Below, piece by piece: positions 43,635 to 49,758 of a DNA stretch of 49,758 nt. Each line of letters opens with the position of its first letter. The stretch's first letter is position 1. The notes beneath the pieces were generated by a model, which ran no database searches, had not been told where the DNA came from, and was given only the letters and a program-made list of their open reading frames with translations. The DNA comes from an uncultured Oscillospiraceae bacterium. Its GTDB lineage: Bacteria; Bacillota; Clostridia; Oscillospirales; Ruminococcaceae. Position numbers and translations under genes: made by a program. The stretch covers positions 1 through 49,758 of the forward strand of contig CAJUMS010000011.1 in NCBI GenBank assembly GCA_910587465.1. The letters run 5' to 3'.

Positions 43635-44113
43635 TGAGTAACATAACTATTGGTATTGGTGATTTAAAGGTTTGCAGAGCGCCTGATGTATTGGTGACCT
43701 ACGCGCTCGGGTCGTGTGTGGGAATTTGCCTTTTGGACAGTTCTGCCAGAGTGGGCGGACTGTCTCATATTATGCTTCCCGAGAGCACTTCGGGCGTAAA
43801 CGGAACATCAACGCCTATGAGGTTCGCGGACACGGCTATCCCTATGCTTATACGTCAGATGGAGAGCATGGGCGCAAGCAGGGCGCGTATGAAAGCCAAA
43901 ATAGCGGGCGGGGCGACTATGTTTGCGACCGCAAGCGATAAGTTCAACATTGGTGAGCGCAATGTCGCCGCCGTAAAAAAAGTTTTGATGGCGAACCGTA
44001 TCCCTATCCTTGCCGAGGACACGGGACTTGACTATGGACGTACACAGTTTTTCTATCCCGAGACGGGAATAATGGAAATACGTGCCGCTGCTAAAGGAAT
44101 AAAACAGTTCTGA
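43634..44113 (+). CDS. cheD: chemoreceptor glutamine deamidase CheD
   Basis: 159 residues from the ATG at 43634, which overlaps the cheC stop as TGATG; a TTG at 43631 is less likely. Active-site Cys28 in LGSCVG and His45 in GLSHIMLP are present, with a conserved ARMKAKIAGGA segment near 80-90. Deamidates receptor glutamines and binds CheC. No chemoreceptor is in the window. Last gene of the fla/che operon. Confidence 0.95.
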   Translation: MSNITIGIGDLKVCRAPDVLVTYALGSCVGICLLDSSARVGGLSHIMLPESTSGVNGTSTPMRFADTAIPMLIRQMESMGASRARMKAKIAGGATMFATASDKFNIGERNVAAVKKVLMANRIPILAEDTGLDYGRTQFFYPETGIMEIRAAAKGIKQF

Positions 44114-44149
44114 GTTCATAGGCAGCATAATACAGAATAATGAGAAATT

Positions 44150-44197
44150 ATCCGCTCGGACACGTAGTTTTACGTTTGTTTTCGGGCGGATTTCTTT
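44150..44197 (+). terminator. probable terminator of the fla/che operon
   Basis: 11-bp stem with two G-U pairs (44150-44160 / 44181-44191), an inner ACGTA/TACGT stem, then TTTCTTT. It overlaps the ribosome site of the MFS gene, so some read-through or RNA-structure control of that gene is possible. Confidence 0.6.
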
Positions 44198-44207
44198 GGG
44201 AGAATTT

Positions 44208-45395
44208 ATGAAATTAACATATAAACATACTATATTTTCCTGCTTTCTCGGGTATGTCGTTCAGGCGATAATCAATAATTTCGCGCCGCTGTTGTTCTTG
44301 ACGTTTCAGTCAAGCTACGATATTCCGCTGTCGCAAATAACAATGCTTATCGGCTTTAACTTCATTGTCCAGCTGTTGGTAGACTTTGCTTCAGCGGGAT
44401 TTGCGGAGCGTCTTGGCTATCGCAGATCAATGCTACTCGCGCATGGACTTAGTATTGCGGGATTTGCGGCAATGGGTATTTTGCCCGAGATTCTGCCAAG
44501 CCCGTTTGTCGGTCTGCTGATTGCGGTGTTTCTGTGCGCGATAGGCGGCGGATTGCTTGAGGTTCTGGTAAGTCCTATCGTCGAGGCGTGCCCGACCGAT
44601 AACAAAGAGCGTATGATGAGCATACTGCATTCGTTCTACTGCTGGGGAGTAGTGGCGGTGATCGTGCTGTCGACGCTGTTTTTTACGGTATTCGGCATTG
44701 AGAACTGGCGAATACTCGCGTTTATCTGGGCGATTGTGCCGCTCGCGGACGGCATACTGTTCGCGTTCGTTCCGATTAATACGCCTGTTCCCGAAGGCGA
44801 GGGAATGTCGTTCAGGGAGCTGATAAAAAGCGGAACGTTCCGAATATTGTTCGCGATGATGCTGTGCGCGGGAGCAAGCGAAATGGCGGTGTCGCAGTGG
44901 GCGTCCACGCTCTGCGAGAACGCGCTCGGCGTATCCAAGACGATAGGAGACCTTGCGGGAATGGCTGCGTTTGCGGTGCTCATGGGCACTGCAAGAGCGC
45001 TTCACGGAAAGTTTGCCGACAAACTGTCTCTTGATAAAGCAATGACAGTGAGTGCATTATTGTGCGTGTGCTCGTACCTGATGATCGCGCTGATACCAAA
45101 CGCCGCCGCTGGACTTGCAGGCTGTGCGGTATGCGGATTTTCGGTAGGCATAATGTGGCCGGGGACGTTCAGCAAGGGCGCGGCGGAGCTGCCAAGGGGC
45201 GGTACGATGATGTTCGCGCTGTTCGCATTAGCGGGTGACATAGGCTGCGCAGCAGGACCGGCGTTGGCGGGCTTTGCGGCGGATATATCGGGAGGAAACC
45301 TCCGTATAGGAGTGCTCCTTGCGGTGATCTTCCCTGTTGCAATGGCGGTGCTGTCGGCAATTTCCCGTTCAGTCGAGAATAAAAAACCGAGGTGA
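44208..45395 (+). CDS. major facilitator superfamily transporter
   Basis: 395 residues from the ATG at 44208 behind GGGAGA; a TTG at 44196 is possible but lacks a ribosome site. Twelve predicted membrane helices. Between helices 2 and 3 is the MFS motif region FAERLGYRRSM (near 68-78), repeated in weaker form in the second half (HGKFADKLSLDKAM). No domain reveals the substrate; the overall look is of sugar or drug-type MFS carriers. Its stop codon lies in the loop of a shared terminator. Confidence 0.85.
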   Translation: MKLTYKHTIFSCFLGYVVQAIINNFAPLLFLTFQSSYDIPLSQITMLIGFNFIVQLLVDFASAGFAERLGYRRSMLLAHGLSIAGFAAMGILPEILPSPFVGLLIAVFLCAIGGGLLEVLVSPIVEACPTDNKERMMSILHSFYCWGVVAVIVLSTLFFTVFGIENWRILAFIWAIVPLADGILFAFVPINTPVPEGEGMSFRELIKSGTFRILFAMMLCAGASEMAVSQWASTLCENALGVSKTIGDLAGMAAFAVLMGTARALHGKFADKLSLDKAMTVSALLCVCSYLMIALIPNAAAGLAGCAVCGFSVGIMWPGTFSKGAAELPRGGTMMFALFALAGDIGCAAGPALAGFAADISGGNLRIGVLLAVIFPVAMAVLSAISRSVENKKPR

Positions 45396-45406
45396 ACCCT
45401 CGGTTT
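45384..45406. terminator. bidirectional terminator between MFS gene and ABC operon
   Basis: 9-bp perfect stem AAACCGAGG / CCTCGGTTT (45384-45392 / 45398-45406). On the minus strand it is followed by a strong T run; on the plus strand by a weaker TTTCTCT. The MFS stop codon is in the loop. Confidence 0.8.
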
Positions 45407-45431
45407 CTCTATTATCAAGTAATTGCTGTAA

Positions 45432-46307
45432 TCACATTTTTCCGCCCTCTACAACAAGGTTCTCTTTGTATGCCTCGTCGTCGCCGTAGACTGCCGCGAG
45501 TGTTTCGTCGTAGTCCTTGTGGAAGAACTGCTCGTCTGCAAGCGCGGTAATCTCGTCATTCAGCCATTTCAGCAGTGTTTCGTTGCCCTTGGTAACAGCG
45601 GGCGCGATAGCGTCTGTGCTGCCGAGTGTTTCCACGCCGACCGTGAACCCGGGATTGCTCTTCGCCCAGGCAAGCACCTCGGTGTTATCGGTCGAGAATG
45701 CGTCGCCGCGACCGTCTTGCAATGCTGAGTAAGCCTCGTTGTATTCGTCGTATTTCTGGAGCTTCACATCGGGATAGTTCTCGGTGAAATAAGTTTCTGC
45801 GGTAGTACCCTTAACAACGATAAGCGTTTTGCCGTTCAGCTCCTCGGCGCTCTTTATAATGGCGTTGTCGGGTGAAACAACGCCCAGCGCGACCTTCATA
45901 TACGGCAGCGCGAAGTCGACCTTTTCTTTGCGCTCATCGGTAACGGTGAAATTCGCGAGGATAATATCCACCTTAGACGTTTCCAGAAACTCCACGCGCG
46001 ATGCAGCCTCCACGGGAACAAGTTTCAGCTCAACGCCCAAATCCTTTGCGATACGTTCCGCGAAATACACGTCGTAGCCCTGATACTTGCCCGTATTGTC
46101 AACGTAACCGAACGGGTTCTTGTCCGAGAATACGCCAATAGTAACCTCGCCGCTCTCCTTGATCTGATCAACAGTCTTGAACGCGGCGTTTCCGGAATTG
46201 TCCGAGCCGCCGTTATCGCCCGATTCCTGCGAGTTATTGCACCCCGCGAACGTCACGGCAAGCGCCGATGCAGCGAATAAAGCCGCGATCTTCTTTAATA
46301 ATTTCAT
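45432..46307 (-). CDS. amino-acid ABC transporter substrate-binding lipoprotein
   Basis: 291 residues. Signal peptide with lipobox ending TFAGC (Cys23), then a Ser/Asn/Gly linker and a family-3 binding fold. Typical features are FGYVDNTGKYQGYDV, DIILANFTVTDERKEKVDF and the FSTDNTEVLAW region. Family-3 proteins bind polar amino acids such as glutamine, glutamate or cystine; the exact ligand cannot be read from sequence. AGGAGG precedes the ATG. It is the last gene of the ABC operon, 52 nt after the ATPase. Confidence 0.92.
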   Translation of the reverse strand: MKLLKKIAALFAASALAVTFAGCNNSQESGDNGGSDNSGNAAFKTVDQIKESGEVTIGVFSDKNPFGYVDNTGKYQGYDVYFAERIAKDLGVELKLVPVEAASRVEFLETSKVDIILANFTVTDERKEKVDFALPYMKVALGVVSPDNAIIKSAEELNGKTLIVVKGTTAETYFTENYPDVKLQKYDEYNEAYSALQDGRGDAFSTDNTEVLAWAKSNPGFTVGVETLGSTDAIAPAVTKGNETLLKWLNDEITALADEQFFHKDYDETLAAVYGDDEAYKENLVVEGGKM

Positions 46308-46342
46308 AACGAATTACCTCCTGAAAATTTCTTTTGTTCTTT

Positions 46343-46371
46343 ATTATAGCCTCTGAGGGTTATTTTGTATA
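46343..46371 (-). promoter_or_regulatory. weak candidate internal promoter of the binding-protein gene
   Basis: Minus-strand TATACA (complement of 46366-46371), 17-nt spacer, TATAAT (complement of 46343-46348), overlapping the end of the ATPase gene. It could supply the extra binding protein usually needed relative to the membrane parts; unproven. Confidence 0.35.
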
Positions 46372-47103
46372 AGTAAATGTTTTGAGGAACCTCTGAGCGC
46401 GCTCCGTTTTCGGATTTTTAAAGAACTCCGACGGTTTGCCTTCCTCGACGATAACTCCGCCGTCCATAAAAATTATCTTGTCCGCGACGGCCTCCGCAAA
46501 TGACATTTCGTGCGTTACGATCATCATAGTGGTGCCGTTCTTCGCAAGATCAAGCACAACGTTCAGCACCTCGTGGACCATCTCGGGGTCGAGCGCCGCC
46601 GTGATCTCGTCCAACAGCATTATCTCGGGGTTCATTATCAGGCTGCGGCAGATAGCTACACGCTGCTTCTGACCGCCCGATAGCTCCGACGGATAACTGT
46701 CTGCCTTATCCGACAACCCCACTCGTTCAAGAAGCTCGCGTGCCGCCGCCTCAACCTCGGATTTGTCACGCTTTTGTACCTTTATCGGCGACAGCGTGAT
46801 ATTTTTCAGTACCGTCAAGTGTGGAAAAAGGTCGTAGCTTTGAAACACCATACCGATCTTCTGCCGTATCCTGTACAGGCTCTTGTCGCCGTGAATAACG
46901 GGCTCGCCGTGCAGCGTTACAGTTCCGCTCTGAATAGGTTCCAGACCGTTCAAACATCGCAACAGCGTACTTTTACCGCACCCCGAAGGTCCTATCAGCA
47001 CAACGACTTCTCCCTTCGATACTGAAAGCGATATGCCGTCAATCACGGCGTTGTCGCCAAAGTGCTTTACCAAGCCGTTTATATCAATAATATGCTCGGA
47101 CAT
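46360..47103 (-). CDS. amino-acid ABC transporter ATP-binding protein
   Basis: 247 residues from the ATG at 47103, chosen over a GTG at 47112 because AGGGGGGTG lies ahead of it. Walker A GPSGCGKST (38-46), Q-loop VFQSYDLFPHLTV, signature LSGGQKQR, Walker B IMLLDE and switch His in VTHEM are all present. GlnQ-like family of polar amino-acid importers. The permease upstream ends 1 nt before this start. Confidence 0.93.
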   Translation of the reverse strand: MSEHIIDINGLVKHFGDNAVIDGISLSVSKGEVVVLIGPSGCGKSTLLRCLNGLEPIQSGTVTLHGEPVIHGDKSLYRIRQKIGMVFQSYDLFPHLTVLKNITLSPIKVQKRDKSEVEAAARELLERVGLSDKADSYPSELSGGQKQRVAICRSLIMNPEIMLLDEITAALDPEMVHEVLNVVLDLAKNGTTMMIVTHEMSFAEAVADKIIFMDGGVIVEEGKPSEFFKNPKTERAQRFLKTFTYTK

Positions 47104-47104
47104 A

Positions 47105-47779
47105 TCACTCACCCCCCTGCTTTTTCGTTAATGCTCTCGACGCCATTGAGAGCGGAAAACAGATAAAAAAATACATAAAGAATATCGCGGCATACACCCA
47201 TATAGCGGCATTTGGGTATTCGAAGCGGTTAGCGTCGATGATCTGTTTCCCAACCTTCAGCACTTCGGTAACGCCTATCAGCGACACCAGCGCGGTGGTC
47301 TTAATCATTCGTGTTGACAGATTGATAACGTTTGGTATAAGTCCGCGTATCGCCTGCGGGAAGATGATAAAAACATACATCTGCAACTTCGACAGCCCGA
47401 GACTGAGCGACGATTCAAACTGATGACGAGGTATCGAAAGAAATGCGCCGCGCACAAGATCGCCCATTTCTGCTGCGCCCCATATTGTGAACACAATGAC
47501 CGCTGACATTTCGCCGCCGAGATTCAGCCCCGTCAGCTTAGTTACTCCGAAGAACACCACGAACAGCCACACCAGCTGCGGCATGATCCGCACAATCTCC
47601 AGATACACGCGGCAGACCGCCTTGACGACAGGAATTTTCGAGGTCATCACCGCGCCGAGCAGCGTTCCCAGAATAAGCGAGAACCCTATTGAGATCAGCG
47701 AGATACGAATAGTCACCCACAACCCCGAAAGCAGACGCAGCATATTGTTGCCCATAAACAGCACTTCAATTCCTTGCAC
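47105..47779 (-). CDS. amino-acid ABC transporter permease (second subunit)
   Basis: 224 residues from a GTG at 47779, seven nt after GGAGG. A longer frame reaches 47812 but has no ribosome site. Five membrane helices and the EAA-type loop (SSLSLGLSKLQMYVFIIFPQ). Overlaps the first permease by 14 nt, so the two are probably translated in step and form a heterodimer. Confidence 0.9.
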   Translation of the reverse strand: MQGIEVLFMGNNMLRLLSGLWVTIRISLISIGFSLILGTLLGAVMTSKIPVVKAVCRVYLEIVRIMPQLVWLFVVFFGVTKLTGLNLGGEMSAVIVFTIWGAAEMGDLVRGAFLSIPRHQFESSLSLGLSKLQMYVFIIFPQAIRGLIPNVINLSTRMIKTTALVSLIGVTEVLKVGKQIIDANRFEYPNAAIWVYAAIFFMYFFICFPLSMASRALTKKQGGE

Positions 47780-48419
47780 GGCGCAGCCTCCTCTCCAGTA
47801 TCGTGAATACAATGGAAATCGGCAATATCAGCACCAGATAAGCCGCGACAAGCATAAGCAGCGCTTCCCAAGTGTTGTAGTACATACCGATAAGGTCTTT
47901 TGCGACGTACATCAAATCGGCAAGCGATACCGCGCTGAACACGCTCGTTTCCTTCAGCAGGAAGATAATGTTCGCGCAGATAGCGGGTACGGAGACCGTC
48001 GCCGCCTGCGGAACAACTATGTAGCGCATTGTCTGCAAACGGCGAAACCCGAGGCTCTCTGCGCTTTCGAGCTGTATCCTCCCGACCGATCTCAGACCGC
48101 CGAGAAAGCTCTCCGCCATATAACTGCCGCCGAGGAACGCCAGACCGATAATACCGCAAGCCTCGCTCGACCACACTATCCCCGCCTTAGGCAACCCGAA
48201 GTACAGGAAAAACAGCTGTACTATCAGCGGCGTATTGCGCGACAGTTCGATATAAGCCGATGCTATTTGCCGTGCCACAGGTACGCGGTAATACTTCACC
48301 AATGCGCACACAAGCCCAATTATCGCCGACAGCACTATGCCGATAACGCCTATTATAAGCGTCAGCCGCGCCGCTTCGGCGTACATGGGCAGAAATTTTT
48401 GAATGAAATTAAAGTCCAA
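47766..48419 (-). CDS. amino-acid ABC transporter permease (first subunit)
   Basis: 217 residues with a TTG start at 48419 behind AAAGGTAGG. Five membrane helices; the EAA-loop is SAESLGFRRLQTMRYIVVPQ; ELSRNTPLIVQLFFLY near 58-73 is typical of the HisM/GlnP family. First gene of the ABC operon. Confidence 0.91.
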   Translation of the reverse strand: MDFNFIQKFLPMYAEAARLTLIIGVIGIVLSAIIGLVCALVKYYRVPVARQIASAYIELSRNTPLIVQLFFLYFGLPKAGIVWSSEACGIIGLAFLGGSYMAESFLGGLRSVGRIQLESAESLGFRRLQTMRYIVVPQAATVSVPAICANIIFLLKETSVFSAVSLADLMYVAKDLIGMYYNTWEALLMLVAAYLVLILPISIVFTILERRLRRARN

Positions 48420-48446
48420 GTCAACCTACCTTTATCTCATATATTT

Positions 48447-48475
48447 ATTTTACCATTAAATGCATACTAAGTCAA
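48447..48475 (-). promoter_or_regulatory. proximal promoter of the ABC operon
   Basis: Minus-strand TTGACT (complement of 48470-48475), 17-nt spacer, TAAAAT (complement of 48447-48452). The transcript would have a leader of about 20 nt. Confidence 0.7.
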
Positions 48476-48482
48476 TATGCTT

Positions 48483-48534
48483 TAGGGGATTTGTGTCACA
48501 AAATAGATTAACAAATACATAGGGGATTTGTTAA
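48483..48534. promoter_or_regulatory. direct and inverted repeats, candidate operators
   Basis: Perfect 12-bp direct repeat TAGGGGATTTGT at 48483-48494 and 48520-48531 (37 nt apart, start to start). A 9-bp inverted repeat TTAACAAAT / ATTTGTTAA lies at 48508-48516 / 48526-48534. They sit just upstream of the proximal ABC promoter and downstream of a second possible one. Confidence 0.5.
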
Positions 48535-48616
48535 ATATAACATATACATATATTATTATATGCAGCTTTTCTTCGCGTGTAACTCCCGAAAACCTCAGAC
48601 ACAGACACCACTCTTT

Positions 48617-48645
48617 ATTATACTATATTTCTCCAAAAAATTCAA
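48617..48645 (-). promoter_or_regulatory. possible distal promoter of the ABC operon
   Basis: Minus-strand TTGAAT (complement of 48640-48645), 17-nt spacer, TATAAT (complement of 48617-48622). It would give a leader of about 190 nt covering the repeats. The -10 is perfect and the -35 fair. Confidence 0.45.
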
Positions 48646-48682
48646 GTACAATAATAAAAATCGACAAAAATTACAAAAACTA

Positions 48683-48711
48683 TTGAAAAGATAGATTTTT
48701 AGTGTTATAAT
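48683..48711 (+). promoter_or_regulatory. promoter of the Rrf2 regulator and nadA
   Basis: TTGAAA (48683-48688), 17-nt spacer, TATAAT (48706-48711), about 60 nt before the regulator's ATG. Confidence 0.7.
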
Positions 48712-48770
48712 ATAAATCAAGCAAGACAGCGCGCAAAGCCTGTCAATATGTGAAATAAAGGAATGATAGA

Positions 48771-49202
48771 ATGAAGATATCGACCAAAGGGCGCTATGCT
48801 ATGCGTATGCTGATTGATCTTGCTCAGCACCGCGCGGACGGATATATAGCCCTTAAAGACATTGCGGTGCGGCAGAACATCTCAAAAAAGTATCTTGAGC
48901 AGATAGTGCCTCTGCTCAACAAGGCGGAACTGCTGCGCACAAACCGCGGCTATCAGGGCGGCTACTCGCTCGCGAAGCCCCCCGAGAGGTACACGGTAGG
49001 GGAGATACTGCGCGTGACGGAGGGCAGCCTTGCTCCCGTTGCCTGTCTGCAATATGAGGAAAACGACTGCCCGCGCAAGGTGGACTGCGCGACCCTGCCG
49101 ATATGGGAGGGCTTGTACAAGACCGTGACCGACTATCTCGATGGAATAACCCTGGCCGACATTGTCGATAAGCTCAACGACGACGGCGACTACTGCATTT
49201 AA
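48771..49202 (+). CDS. Rrf2-family regulator, cysteine-bearing (IscR/NsrR-like)
   Basis: 143 residues. Winged helix-turn-helix at about 1-80 (MKISTKGRYAMRMLIDLA, then ISKKYLEQIVPLL and the wing RGYQGGYSLA). Three cysteines in the dimer region, Cys92, Cys100 and Cys106 (spacing C-x7-C-x5-C), correspond to the iron-sulfur ligands of IscR/NsrR-type members, although IscR has x5 in the first interval. CymR-type members lack them. It is likely an iron-sulfur-sensing regulator. AAAGGA precedes the ATG. nadA follows after 20 nt, and the ABC operon is divergent; which genes it controls is not shown by sequence. Confidence 0.88.
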   Translation: MKISTKGRYAMRMLIDLAQHRADGYIALKDIAVRQNISKKYLEQIVPLLNKAELLRTNRGYQGGYSLAKPPERYTVGEILRVTEGSLAPVACLQYEENDCPRKVDCATLPIWEGLYKTVTDYLDGITLADIVDKLNDDGDYCI

Positions 49203-49222
49203 AACATATTTGAGGTGATCAT

Positions 49223-49758
49223 ATGATAAAGGATATTCAGGAGCGCATTTTGCAGCTTAAAAAGGAGCAGGACGTATGCATACTGGCGCATTGCTATCAG
49301 ACGCACGACATTCTTGAGATAGCTGATTATGTGGGCGACAGCTTCGGTCTCGCGCTAAAAGCGCAGACCACCGAAAACAAAGCCGTTATGATGTGCGGAG
49401 TACGCTTTATGGCAGAGACCGTGAAGATACTCTGTCCCAAGAAAAAAGTTCTGCTGCCCGAGCCGGATGCGGGCTGTCCCATGGCGGAGTTCCTCGACAG
49501 GCAGATGCTCGCCCAGCTCAAGGAAAAGTACCCGGGTTACGCGGTCGTAGCGTACATAAACACCACCGCCGAGCTGAAAACGCTCTGCGACGTGTGCGTT
49601 ACGTCAAGCTCCGCGCCCAAGATAATCAAGCGTATGTCCGAGGATAAGATACTGTTTATCCCCGATCGCAATCTTGGCGGTTATATCGCCAAGCAGTGTC
49701 CCGAAAAGGAGATCGTCACCATGCAGGGCTGCTGCCCGACACATGCGAAAATGACAGG
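49223..49758 (+). CDS. nadA: quinolinate synthase NadA, cut by the window end
   Basis: 179 residues visible; no stop before the right edge. Makes quinolinate from iminoaspartate and DHAP for NAD synthesis and needs a [4Fe-4S] cluster. Visible motifs: AHCYQTHDILEIADYVGDS near 22-40, VRFMAETVKIL (60-70), PDAGCPMAEF with cluster ligand Cys84, YINTTAE (111-117), SSSAPKI, PDRNLGG and QGCCPTHAKM with the second ligand Cys170 at the end of the window. The third Cys lies beyond. The ATG follows TGAGGTGA. Probably co-transcribed with the Rrf2 regulator. Confidence 0.93.
   Translation, partial: MIKDIQERILQLKKEQDVCILAHCYQTHDILEIADYVGDSFGLALKAQTTENKAVMMCGVRFMAETVKILCPKKKVLLPEPDAGCPMAEFLDRQMLAQLKEKYPGYAVVAYINTTAELKTLCDVCVTSSSAPKIIKRMSEDKILFIPDRNLGGYIAKQCPEKEIVTMQGCCPTHAKMT

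Noticed and set aside
47487..48470. 327-codon plus-strand frame over the two permease genes
   Set aside because: Antisense shadow; the minus-strand permeases have membrane helices, EAA loops and ribosome sites.
1..49758. CRISPR arrays, tRNA or rRNA genes, transposases, phage or toxin-antitoxin modules
   Set aside because: None was recognised on either strand; the only mobile-element-like signal is the palindrome at 401-457.

Overview
The window reads as a chromosomal segment of a motile, anaerobic, fermentative Clostridia-class Firmicute. An Oscillospiraceae/Ruminococcaceae-like or related gut organism is my inference; no rRNA is present to settle it. Supporting signs are a trimeric [FeFe] hydrogenase, a T-box-controlled trp operon, a B. 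subtilis/clostridial-style fla/che operon (FliY, CheC, CheD, FlbD), sigma-A promoters close to TTGACA-N17-TATAAT, strong AGGAGG-type ribosome sites and many TTG/GTG starts. No tRNA, rRNA, CRISPR array, transposase or phage gene was seen.

Layout. (1) 1-500: a lone 47-residue acidic peptide gene with its own promoter and terminator, then three back-to-back hairpins including a 57-nt near-perfect palindrome. (2) 520-4708 (minus): hydCBA, an NADH/ferredoxin-linked [FeFe] hydrogenase. (3) 5070-6609 (plus): a YcxB-like membrane protein and a terpene-cyclase-fold-like toroid protein, each with a good promoter. (4) 6673-15971 (minus): trpE-G-D-C-F, then three non-trp genes (SAM methyltransferase, membrane-anchored serine hydrolase, flavodoxin/ferredoxin fusion), then trpB-A. 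All lie downstream of a promoter and a T-box leader with a UGG (Trp) specifier. (5) 16633-44113 (plus): the fla/che operon flgB-flgC-fliE-F-G-H-I-J-K-flgD-(TIGR02530)-flgE-flbD-motA-motB-fliM-fliY-cheY-fliO-P-Q-R-flhB-flhA-fliA-flgF-like-flgG-like-cheC-cheD. (6) 44208-45395 (plus): an MFS transporter. (7) 45432-48419 (minus): an amino-acid ABC importer (two permeases, ATPase, binding lipoprotein). (8) 48771 to the right edge (plus): an Rrf2 regulator with three cysteines, then nadA, cut by the window end.

How it works together. The hydrogenase disposes of fermentation electrons as H2. The T-box lets trp genes be read only when uncharged tRNA-Trp accumulates, and the three inserted genes should share that control. 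The flagellar operon encodes rod, MS-ring, switch, export gate, hook, stator, sigma-28 and the CheY-P phosphatase/CheD branch, but no CheA, CheW, CheB, FliL, FlhF or FlhG, which must lie elsewhere or be absent. An internal sigma-A-like promoter ahead of motB and hairpins after flgE and cheY suggest the operon is not expressed uniformly.

Most unusual items: a 589-residue FlgG-type rod protein whose central domain is present about four times in tandem; the three-gene insertion in the trp operon; the 57-nt palindrome; the orphan acidic peptide; and the internal switch-like structures of the flagellar operon.
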